Assembly: GCA_023413135.1 (NCBI GenBank)
Contig: JAEZQK010000021.1
Coordinates: 28,704 to 92,703 of the forward strand
Direction of reading: 5' to 3'
DNA length: 64,000 bases
DNA from: Bacillota bacterium
Lineage (GTDB): Bacteria; Bacillota; Clostridia; Christensenellales; Aristaeellaceae
Part shown: positions 57,810 through 64,000 of the stretch, piece after piece
Layout of the letters: every line of letters starts with the position of its first letter
Numbering within the stretch: the stretch's first letter is position 1
Notes under the pieces: model-generated
What the model was told of the DNA's origin: nothing
Database searches by the model: none
What the model saw: the letters and a program-made list of their open reading frames with translations, nothing else
Program-made: the position numbers and the translations under genes

Positions 57810-58988
57810 TTACATGTTCTCAAAGAACGGCTCTCCGCCGTCCCCTACCAGAACACCCATTTCGTCAAAGCGCAGGGGGATAGGCTTGGCGATTAAGTAA
57901 CGGAGAATTTCATCCATGCGGATGCTGTCGGCAAAGGGTACCAGGGAAAAGGATACGCCGTGCTTTTTGGCCCGGCCTGTGCGGCCGATGCGGTGGAGGT
58001 AGTATTCATTTTCGTTGGGCAGATCGTAGTTGATCACGGCTTCCACGTCGTCCACATCAATGCCCCGGGCGGCCACATCGGTAGCTACGAGGATTTCAAT
58101 TTTGCCTTTGCGGAAGGATTGCATCACGGCATTGCGCTGGCTTTGCTTGATGTCGCCGTGAATGCAGTCCGCATTGTACCCGGCCTTTTGAAGCCTGGTG
58201 GAAAGACGCTGGGTCATATCTTTTGTGTTGCAGAAGATCATGATCCGATGGTACACGTTGGCATCCAGCAAATATAATAGATGATCGTATTTCTTTTCCC
58301 GCTGGCTGGCAATGACGTATTGGGTGATTTGAGGCCGGTTTTCCTTTGTGGCGGGTATGGTGATCTCCACCGCATCGTGCTGGAACTTCCAGGCGATGGT
58401 CATTACATCCGGGTTGGTGGTCGCGGAAAACATTACCAACTGCCGGTTGGGCGGCGTGGCCTCAATGATTTTGGTCACGTCCTTGACAAAGCCCATTTTC
58501 AACATTTCATCGGCTTCGTCCAGCACCATGGTATGCACATAAGTAAGTTTTACGGTGCCCCTGTGCATATGGTCCAGGATGCGCCCCGGCGTGGCTATGA
58601 TGATTTGAGGCTTGCGCCTTAATTGCGTCATTTGCTTGGCGATGGGCTGCCCGCCATACAGTACGGCGATGCGTATCTCCGGGATGAAGGCGGCCAAATT
58701 GGAAAGCTCTTCTCCGATCTGCAAGGCCAGCTCCCGGGTGGGGCAGAGCACCACCTCCTGGATGCGCTGGTCGGTCAAGCTAATATATTCCAGCATGGGG
58801 ATGCCAAAAGCGGCCGTCTTGCCCGTACCTGTAGGGGCCAGGGCGATAATGTCCTGGCCGGCCATCATGACGGGAATGGTTTTTTGCTGCACCGGGGTCA
58901 TTTCGGTGAAGCCCATTTTCTCCACGGCCTTGAGTATTTCCCGGCTTAGGTCCAATTGGGAAAATTCCAGGTTGCTGATATCCGTCAA
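57810..58988 (-). CDS. DEAD-box ATP-dependent RNA helicase
   Basis: RNA helicase of the CshA/DeaD type, 392 residues, acting on rRNA or mRNA structure. Motifs in order: FSQLDLSREILKAVEKMGF and TPVQQKTIP (Q motif), APTGTGKTAAF (I), PTRELALQ (Ia), TPGRILDH (Ib), VLDEADEML (II), FSATT (III), ATDVAARGIDV (V) and HRIGRTGRAKK (VI). Short C-terminus, so it lacks extra RNA-binding domains. The start is TTG 58988, nine bases after AAAGGAG; the upstream ATG has no binding site. Confidence 0.95.
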   Translation of the reverse strand: MTDISNLEFSQLDLSREILKAVEKMGFTEMTPVQQKTIPVMMAGQDIIALAPTGTGKTAAFGIPMLEYISLTDQRIQEVVLCPTRELALQIGEELSNLAAFIPEIRIAVLYGGQPIAKQMTQLRRKPQIIIATPGRILDHMHRGTVKLTYVHTMVLDEADEMLKMGFVKDVTKIIEATPPNRQLVMFSATTNPDVMTIAWKFQHDAVEITIPATKENRPQITQYVIASQREKKYDHLLYLLDANVYHRIMIFCNTKDMTQRLSTRLQKAGYNADCIHGDIKQSQRNAVMQSFRKGKIEILVATDVAARGIDVDDVEAVINYDLPNENEYYLHRIGRTGRAKKHGVSFSLVPFADSIRMDEILRYLIAKPIPLRFDEMGVLVGDGGEPFFENM

Positions 58989-59025
58989 AATGTGAGGCTC
59001 CTTTGGCAAGTTGGTGTTTGTCCTT

Positions 59026-59053
59026 ATTTTATCATAATCCCTTGAAATTACAA
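59026..59053 (-). promoter_or_regulatory. Sigma-A promoter of the DEAD-box helicase gene
   Basis: Minus strand TTGTAA (59053-59048), 16-bp spacer, TAAAAT (59031-59026). Confidence 0.5.
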
Positions 59054-59063
59054 GCAAGCGTTC

Positions 59064-59315
59064 CTATTGCGCCGCTTGCTCCATATAGGCCAGGATGGCT
59101 TTGGCCAATTGATCGGGGCAGGATGTATTGCCCTGGCAGGGGATGTTGGCCAAACGATGGGCCACCTCCAGAGCGTTCTGACCGATGACCATCCGGCTTA
59201 GACCCTGGCTGTTGCCGGAGCAGCCGCCTGTAAAACTGCAGGCGGTGATGACGCCATCGGTGATTTCCAACTGGATTTGTTTTGCGCAGGTGCCGCGCAT
59301 TTTATAAAGAAACAT
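59064..59315 (-). CDS. TSCPD-domain (TIGR03905) protein
   Basis: An 83-residue protein with the cysteines typical of the TSCPD family: GTCAKQIQLEI, FTGGCSGNSQGLSRMV and the signature GNTSCPDQLAKAI. The domain also occurs at the C-terminus of adenosylcobalamin-dependent ribonucleotide reductases; the stand-alone form has no established role. It precedes the helicase gene on the same strand. Confidence 0.9.
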   Translation of the reverse strand: MFLYKMRGTCAKQIQLEITDGVITACSFTGGCSGNSQGLSRMVIGQNALEVAHRLANIPCQGNTSCPDQLAKAILAYMEQAAQ

Positions 59316-59487
59316 ATTCTACCTCCGATTTTCATAAATAAAACAAAGAAACATTCTTTGGCCGGGCACTTGATTCCTTCAAGATTCTCAAAGATGCGCC
59401 GTCCTTTCTTTCTGCGCGCACCCCGCCGGCCTCATGCTCATAAAATGCAGCATAAGACCCTGAAGGGGAGATGAAGGGGCGCGGCGC

Positions 59488-60351
59488 ATGCAACCTGTCA
59501 TTTGGATTGCCGATAGCGAATTGGGTCTTTTTTTGTGGAGCCGGGATGACTTCCGGCAAATTCCCTGTGCCCTGGCCTTGCCGCATGCACCCTGCCCGGC
59601 GATGACAAAGCTTTTTTGCGCTTGCAAAAAGCGGGATGTGGTGCAGCGGTTTATTTATTGGGAGGGGGACTGGAAGGCGGAAGGGGAATTTCCCGCTCCG
59701 CCGGGGTTGGAATGTATGCAATCGTCCCCGGACGGGGGATGGCTGTATTTGTTAAGCGGTGAGGCGGACAGTCTGCATACGGTGGCTGCGGCGACAGGGG
59801 AGCTTTTGTACGGTAATGCCGCAGGGGTATACCCCCGAAGCGTGCAGGTGCATCCCACCGGCAAGCTGGTGGCTGTAGCCGGGGGCGCGGCGGGGGAAGT
59901 GCTCTTGTTCCAGGCGCCATCCCTGAATTTGTACCGGCGCATCTCCGTACCCGGTATTGCATGTCAGGCGGCTTTTGTGGAAGGCGGCCTGGCAGTGCTG
60001 TGCGCTGTGGAGGACGGGGAAGTGCAAACACTGCTGGGCTTTATCGCCGGCAACAGGTCGATTATGGAGGAGGTGGTGATGCTGCCGGGCTTGCCCGGGG
60101 CGCTGCAGACGCTGCCGGATGGCACAGTGCTGGCTGGGTCTGTGGGGACACTGGCGAAAGCCTCGCTTCGTCAAAAGGCGGTGGTGTGGCGGTCCGACAG
60201 TTTTGGGCTGCCCGGCACGCTCAGCGTACGTGGGGATGAGGTGCTGGTAAGCGATCCGCTGTCAGGCCGGGTGATATTGATGAACTGGCGGAAACCAAGG
60301 GATCAGCATCTAGTGTATGAGGGAACGGAGCCGGAGGCGGTTTTTCAATAG
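59488..60351 (+). CDS. Beta-propeller-like (YncE/WD40-like) protein
   Basis: A 287-residue protein with no signal peptide and a run of short repeats typical of propeller blades: SSPDGGWLYLLSGEADSLHT, VHPTGKLVAVAGGAAGEVLL, LPDGTVLAGSVGTLAKA and VRGDEVLVSDPLSGRVIL. It resembles the YncE-like proteins found in Clostridia, which have no fixed role and may bind partners. ATG 59488 lies 16 bases after GGGGAGATGAAGGGG. A family C repeat follows. Confidence 0.72.
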   Translation: MQPVIWIADSELGLFLWSRDDFRQIPCALALPHAPCPAMTKLFCACKKRDVVQRFIYWEGDWKAEGEFPAPPGLECMQSSPDGGWLYLLSGEADSLHTVAAATGELLYGNAAGVYPRSVQVHPTGKLVAVAGGAAGEVLLFQAPSLNLYRRISVPGIACQAAFVEGGLAVLCAVEDGEVQTLLGFIAGNRSIMEEVVMLPGLPGALQTLPDGTVLAGSVGTLAKASLRQKAVVWRSDSFGLPGTLSVRGDEVLVSDPLSGRVILMNWRKPRDQHLVYEGTEPEAVFQ

Positions 60352-60359
60352 CAGCGCGC

Positions 60360-60545
60360 CGATTGCAGTGTATTACGACGGCTGCTAAAAGGCGATACCT
60401 CGGCCAGTTGCAAGCAACTGGCCTGTGACAAGGGTTTTCGTTCTCTTTCGTCCCGAAAGAGAACCAGAAAGGGGCGGGGGAGTCTTGATCCTCCCCCTGC
60501 ACCCCCTTCAAACGCCAATTTTGTCGGTGCGCTTCGCGCACAAAA
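60360..60545. repeat. Repeat family C, copy 3
   Basis: Same hairpin order as copies 1 and 2, but the first stem reads GGCCAGTTGC/GCAACTGGCC, with paired changes relative to GGCAAGTTGC/GCAACTTGCC. Other stems: TTCTCTTTCG/CGAAAGAGAA, GGGGGAG/CTCCCCC and GCGCTTCGCGC. Confidence 0.75.
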
Positions 60546-60654
60546 TCATTGCTGCTTGACTTCAGGCGATAGCATCAGGGCCGCCACTCCTGTTACTTGA
60601 GTAGTGGCCAATGCGGCATATGTTGATATCCCTAATGAAGTTTTCTGGGAGGGG

Positions 60655-60694
60655 TGCGGGGAGGGCTTCTTTTTCAAAAGAGGCCCTCCCCGCA
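60655..60694. terminator. 12-bp G/C-rich hairpin downstream of the Vor/Kor operon
   Basis: TGCGGGGAGGGC pairs with GCCCTCCCCGCA. It lies 23 bases beyond the stop of the last subunit gene. No T-run is seen on the minus strand. Confidence 0.55.
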
Positions 60695-60716
60695 TGATGT
60701 TTATTCGTATATCTCC

Positions 60717-61262
60717 CTACATCGCCTTGCGGGCGGCGTCCATGCCGGCTTCCATGGCTTTGCGGTTGAGTGGCAGAAGGTCGGCTTTTTTTTCGCCGAA
60801 GACGTCTTTCAGGGCATCCATGGCGCTGTCCAGGCTGATGGCATTTGTGGCGGCAATGATGGCACCCAGCATGACCATATTGGCCACGCGGCTGTTGCCT
60901 AAGGCTTCCGCGATGTCGTTGCAGGGAATGGGCAGGATCTTTGTATCCTTGCGCTGGGGCGCGGCATCGATCAGGGAAGTATTGTACAAAAGCAAGCCGC
61001 CGGACTCCATGGTGGGCTCAAATTTCGTAAGGGAGGGCAGGTTCATGATGACGGCCACGGGCGGCTCTGTTACCAGGGGGCTGCCGATAGGCTCGTCGCT
61101 TATAACCACGGCACAGTTGGCTTCGCCGCCCCGCATTTCCGGGCCGTAGCTGGGCATCCAGCTTACGTTTTTGCCTTCATGCATGGCTGCCTTGGCCATC
61201 AATTGGCCGATGAGCAAAATGCCCTGGCCGCCGAATCCCGCAATCAGGAATTGGGCCTCCAT
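60717..61262 (-). CDS. 2-oxoacid:ferredoxin oxidoreductase, gamma subunit
   Basis: A 181-residue subunit (pyruvate/ketoisovalerate oxidoreductase catalytic gamma domain): FLIAGFGGQGILLIGQLMAK, SWMPSYGPEMRGGEANCAVV and ANMVMLGAIIAATN. It completes the four-subunit enzyme encoded by this operon (ferredoxin, alpha, beta, gamma). One base separates it from the beta gene. Confidence 0.93.
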   Translation of the reverse strand: MEAQFLIAGFGGQGILLIGQLMAKAAMHEGKNVSWMPSYGPEMRGGEANCAVVISDEPIGSPLVTEPPVAVIMNLPSLTKFEPTMESGGLLLYNTSLIDAAPQRKDTKILPIPCNDIAEALGNSRVANMVMLGAIIAATNAISLDSAMDALKDVFGEKKADLLPLNRKAMEAGMDAARKAM

Positions 61263-61263
61263 G

Positions 61264-62001
61264 TCAGCCCACCTCCTTTTTCACGCCAAGAGGATACTGG
61301 GGAATCATGTTGGTTTCCAGCCACTTCAAGGCTTCCTTGGGCGTCATGCCCCAGTTGGTGGGGCAGGTGGAGAGGACTTCCACCAATGTGAACCCTTTGC
61401 CCTGGGCTTGCAACTCGAACGCCTTTTTGATGGCCTTCTTGGCCTCCAGAATATGCTTGACATCATGGGTGGAAACCCGGGCGATGTAGGCGGGGCCATC
61501 CAGGGTGGCCAGCATTTCGCTGACACGGATGGGATAGCCGCAATGGTCCACGTCCCGGCCATAGGGAGAGGTGGTGGTCACCTGCCCCGGCAGGGTGGTG
61601 GGGGCCATCTGGCCTCCGGTCATGCCGTAGATGGCATTGTTCACAAAGATCACGGTGATCTTTTCGCCCCTGGTGGCGGCATGAACAATCTCCGCTGCGC
61701 CAATGGAGGCCAGGTCGCCGTCGCCCTGATAAGTGAAAACCATGTGACCGGGATGCACCCTTTTGATGCCGGTAGCCACTGCCGGAGCCCGGCCATGGGC
61801 GGCCTGCATCATATCACAATTGAAGTAATCGTAAGCAAACACCGCACAGCCCACCGGCGCCACGCCGATGGCCTTGTCCTGCATGTGAAGCTCCTCGATG
61901 GCTTCCCCCACCAGCCGGTGAATGATGCCATGGGTGCAGCCGGGGCAGTAGTGCATGGGCTTGTCAGTGAGCATTTTTGTTTTTTCAAAGACAACCGCCA
62001 T
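61264..62001 (-). CDS. 2-oxoacid:ferredoxin oxidoreductase, beta subunit (TPP-binding)
   Basis: A 245-residue thiamine-diphosphate subunit: HYCPGCTHGIIHRLV, VGCAVFAYDYFNCDM, GDGDLASIGAAEIVHAA ending in NNAIYGMTGGQMAPTTL. It carries the catalytic centre for oxidative decarboxylation of a 2-oxoacid to the acyl-CoA with reduction of ferredoxin. Stop and start of adjacent genes nearly touch, showing a tight operon. Confidence 0.94.
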   Translation of the reverse strand: MAVVFEKTKMLTDKPMHYCPGCTHGIIHRLVGEAIEELHMQDKAIGVAPVGCAVFAYDYFNCDMMQAAHGRAPAVATGIKRVHPGHMVFTYQGDGDLASIGAAEIVHAATRGEKITVIFVNNAIYGMTGGQMAPTTLPGQVTTTSPYGRDVDHCGYPIRVSEMLATLDGPAYIARVSTHDVKHILEAKKAIKKAFELQAQGKGFTLVEVLSTCPTNWGMTPKEALKWLETNMIPQYPLGVKKEVG

Positions 62002-63063
62002 TTACTTTCCCTCCCCGCTGATGTTTTGAAGCTGTTCCAGTACTTCCCGCACGGTGGGCACTATGCCGCCGGTGCGCCCGAAGAAGTGCACAGGCTTTAA
62101 GCCGTTTACCGCCAGGCGCACATCCTCCACCATCTGGCCCAGGCTCATTTCCACGGTGAGGAATGCTTTTGCATGCTTGGCAGCTTCCGCAATAGTCTTT
62201 TCGGGGAAGGGCCACAAGGTGATGGGCCGGATGAGGCCGACCTTCATGCCCGCCGCCCTTAATTTTCGCATGGCGCTTCTTGCAACCCTGGCGGTGGTAC
62301 CGTAGGCGACCAGGATGTAATCGGCATCTTCGGTCAGCTCGGTCTGCACCCGGACCTCGTTTTGCGTCATCAGGTCATATTTCTTTTGAAGCTTCAGGTT
62401 GTGCTTCTCCAGAATAACGGGATCAATAAACAAGCTGTTGATTATCGCCCGCTCGTGACCTAAACCTGCAGCCCAGGTTTTTTCCTTCAGGTCGGCGGCG
62501 GGGGTGTAATCGGGCATCTGCACCGGTTCCATCATCTGGCCGATGAGGCCGTCGCCCATGACCAGGACAGGATTGCGGTAGCGGTCGGCAATGTCAAAGG
62601 CAAGCTGGGTCAGTTCGACGGCTTCCTGCACGGAGGCCGGAGCCAGCACCACCATGCGGTAGTCGCCATGGCCGCCGCCCCGGGTGCTTTGGAAGTAATC
62701 GCTCTGGGCGGGCTGAATGGACCCAAGGCCCGGGCCGCCGCGCACCATATTCACGATCACGCAGGGAAGCTCGGCGCCTGCGATGTAGCTGATGCCTTCC
62801 TGTTTCAGGCTGATCCCCGGGCTGGAGGAGGATGTCATCACGCGGGCCCCGGCCCCAGCTGCACCATAGACCATGTTGATGGCCGCCACTTCACTTTCTG
62901 CCTGCAGATAGCAGCCGCCTTCCTTGGGCATGCGCTGGGACATGTATTCAGGAATTTGGTTTTGCGGCGTGATGGGATAACCAAAAAAGAACCGGCAGCC
63001 CGCCTGGATGGCGGCTTCTGCGATTGCCTCGTTGCCCTTCATCAACATTTTTTCCTGAGCCAA
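62002..63063 (-). CDS. 2-oxoacid:ferredoxin oxidoreductase, alpha subunit (VorB-like)
   Basis: A 353-residue subunit. KGNEAIAEAAIQAGCRFFFG, YPITPQNQIPEYM, AESEVAAINMVYGAAGAGAR and MTSSSSPGISLKQEGISYIA follow the VorB pattern, which argues for 2-oxoisovalerate or related branched-chain substrates, although 2-oxoglutarate (KorA) is close. The enzyme links amino acid breakdown or synthesis to ferredoxin in anaerobes. Confidence 0.93.
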   Translation of the reverse strand: MAQEKMLMKGNEAIAEAAIQAGCRFFFGYPITPQNQIPEYMSQRMPKEGGCYLQAESEVAAINMVYGAAGAGARVMTSSSSPGISLKQEGISYIAGAELPCVIVNMVRGGPGLGSIQPAQSDYFQSTRGGGHGDYRMVVLAPASVQEAVELTQLAFDIADRYRNPVLVMGDGLIGQMMEPVQMPDYTPAADLKEKTWAAGLGHERAIINSLFIDPVILEKHNLKLQKKYDLMTQNEVRVQTELTEDADYILVAYGTTARVARSAMRKLRAAGMKVGLIRPITLWPFPEKTIAEAAKHAKAFLTVEMSLGQMVEDVRLAVNGLKPVHFFGRTGGIVPTVREVLEQLQNISGEGK

Positions 63064-63075
63064 TGTAACCGCCTC

Positions 63076-63282
63076 CTATTTCTCTACCGTGATTACCACA
63101 TCGGGACACATTCTGGCACAAAATGCACAGCCGATGCATTGCGCCTGATCCGTGCACTCCGCCGGGTGATAGCCGCGGCTGTTGACTTCTTTTTTTGATA
63201 AAATAAGTATCTTGCGCGGGCACACGTCCACGCACAGGCCGCAGCCCTTGCATAGCTCGGCCTGAAAAGTTACTTTAGCCAC
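63076..63282 (-). CDS. 2-oxoacid:ferredoxin oxidoreductase, ferredoxin subunit
   Basis: A 68-residue double-cluster ferredoxin: CKGCGLCVDVCPRKIL and CIGCAFCARMCPDVVI provide two sets of four cysteines for [4Fe-4S] clusters. It is the first gene of the operon and should accept electrons from the catalytic subunits. A sigma-A promoter lies about 50 bases upstream. Confidence 0.95.
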   Translation of the reverse strand: MAKVTFQAELCKGCGLCVDVCPRKILILSKKEVNSRGYHPAECTDQAQCIGCAFCARMCPDVVITVEK

Positions 63283-63330
63283 TTAAGCTTGCCTCCTTTT
63301 AAACGGACCCATTCGGTTCGTGTTTTTATC

Positions 63331-63358
63331 ATTATACAATACGAGACCCGCTTGTCAA
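63331..63358 (-). promoter_or_regulatory. Sigma-A promoter of the Vor/Kor operon
   Basis: Minus strand TTGACA (63358-63353), 16-bp spacer, TATAAT (63336-63331). Confidence 0.8.
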
Positions 63359-63395
63359 TCAACAACGCTCTAAGCGTACTGTGTTTTGCTTGTTC

Positions 63396-63497
63396 TTAAG
63401 CCGAAAGGCTCTTCCCGAACAGGGTCGCGCCAATGACCAGGATCAGGCTTAACGCAATGTATAGACCCCCTGCGCCTATAATAAAGCAAGTACGCAT
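63396..63497 (-). CDS. 33-residue single-helix membrane peptide
   Basis: The peptide reads MRTCFIIGAGGLYIALSLIL followed by VIGATLFGKSLSA: almost entirely hydrophobic with a short basic end. The ATG at 63497 follows AAGGAGGTG with ideal spacing, which is the main support. It lies alone upstream of the Vor/Kor promoter on the same strand. Small membrane peptides of this kind can be enzyme regulators or toxins, but nothing in the context decides this. Confidence 0.55.
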   Translation of the reverse strand: MRTCFIIGAGGLYIALSLILVIGATLFGKSLSA

Positions 63498-63775
63498 ATA
63501 AACACCTCCTTATTATAAAGAAAGCCAATGACCTGCTTTGGCATAAGTCATCAGCTTGACTGCGGTTTTGGCTTACGCCAAGGGAGACGTTTATTTCCTA
63601 TACACATTGTATCCCAAGACGGATGAGTATTCAGCCGAAGAACGAACAAAAACTTGGCGAATGCAAAAAAACAAGGTGAATCAAGCATTTTTCCGAACGT
63701 TATCAGTCAACGAAACTGGAATGTACGTGGAAAAAATTGAATCAAAAAAAAGTGATTTTTATCGTGAAAAATGGG

Positions 63776-63804
63776 TTGACAAGGTGTATGCGCTGTGTTA
63801 GACT
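63776..63804 (+). promoter_or_regulatory. rRNA operon promoter
   Basis: TTGACA (63776-63781), 17-bp spacer, TAGACT (63799-63804), with an A/T-rich stretch upstream (63728-63774) that looks like an UP element. The leader up to 63976 includes CCTTGAAAAC, usual in clostridial rrn leaders. Bases 63498-63727 hold nothing I can identify. Confidence 0.8.
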
Positions 63805-63976
63805 AACGGACGTCGCCTCAAGCGGCACTGAACCTTGAAAACGATACAGAGTCGAAAAGACTTAAAGAAGAAGAAAGAAATCGACAGTCGATTCTAAGAA
63901 TGAGTTTTCACTTTGTCGAGGGAAACTTCAAGTGGGGAACCACAGGGAGGACTCCAAGATAGAGATGGATAGGATT

Positions 63977-64000
63977 AAACACAAGAGTTTGATCCTGGCT
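63977..64000 (+). rRNA. 16S ribosomal RNA, 5' end (partial)
   Basis: AGAGTTTGATCCTGGCT (63984-64000) is the universal 5' sequence of bacterial 16S rRNA (position 8 onward in E. coli numbering). The gene begins about seven bases earlier and continues beyond the window. Confidence 0.95.

Noticed and set aside
63556..63801. 81-codon frame before the rRNA operon
   Set aside because: It runs through the UP-like region and both boxes of the rrn promoter, and has no convincing binding site.

Overview
The window is about 64 kb of chromosome from a spore-forming, anaerobic member of the class Clostridia (Bacillota) with fairly high G+C by eye. Reasons: spo0A next to spoIVB, spore photoproduct lyase, BofC-like, YhcN/YlaJ-like, YtvI-like and Spo0E-like genes, T-box leaders on trpS and proS, a ferredoxin-dependent 2-oxoacid oxidoreductase, strong purine-rich ribosome binding sites and frequent TTG starts. 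I cannot name the genus. The right edge enters the 5' end of a 16S rRNA gene behind a strong promoter.

Layout. 1-4.8 kb: GntR/LacI-type regulator (cut by the edge), spo0A, spoIVB, ROK sugar kinase, DUF3842, DUF1801. 5.1-6.3 kb: a secreted CAP-domain protein behind four tandem cyclic-di-GMP-I (GEMM-I) riboswitch aptamers, the most striking object in the window. 6.9-22.5 kb: housekeeping and envelope genes (prs, T-box/trpS, Na/Pi symporter, TrmH-type methyltransferase, YtvI-like permease, cyclase, HAD phosphatase, BofC-like protein, apgM, murG, spore lipoprotein) plus a chloramphenicol acetyltransferase remnant. 22.7-29.6 kb: a membrane protein, a three-gene ABC exporter, an AT-rich serine hydrolase probably acquired by transfer, and two adjacent VanY-type carboxypeptidases. 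29.6-34.9 kb: hflX, the Fe-S set nifU-nifS-iscR, LD-carboxypeptidase. 35-43.4 kb: DUF421/DUF4363 pair behind a forespore-type promoter, metallophosphoesterase, AEC transporter, flavin reductase, two unknown proteins, an ABC exporter, and a GNAT-mannose-6-phosphate isomerase fusion. 43.5-48.6 kb: a glycan operon (sugar transferase, split transketolase, LicD, flippase). 48.7-60.4 kb: MscS, HAD, GPH symporter plus YdjC deacetylase, T-box/proS, Spo0E-like, F420-ligase-like, splB, DEAD-box helicase, TSCPD protein, beta-propeller-like protein. 60.7-63.3 kb: a four-subunit Vor/Kor oxidoreductase operon. 63.4-64 kb: a 33-residue membrane peptide and the rrn promoter, leader and 16S start.

Sporulation is a recurring theme. 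Besides the genes, I see four matches to the forespore sigma-G/sigma-F promoter pattern (GHATR, 17-18 bp, CATNNTA) ahead of spoIVB, the bofC-like gene, DUF421 and splB. The Spo0A receiver domain lacks the acidic pocket and the conserved lysine, although its DNA-binding half is well conserved.

The intergenic space is dominated by several families of hairpin-rich repeats (called A to F below). No transposase is present. Their stems change in compensating pairs between copies, and many abut or overlap stop codons, so that some genes take their last codons from a repeat.
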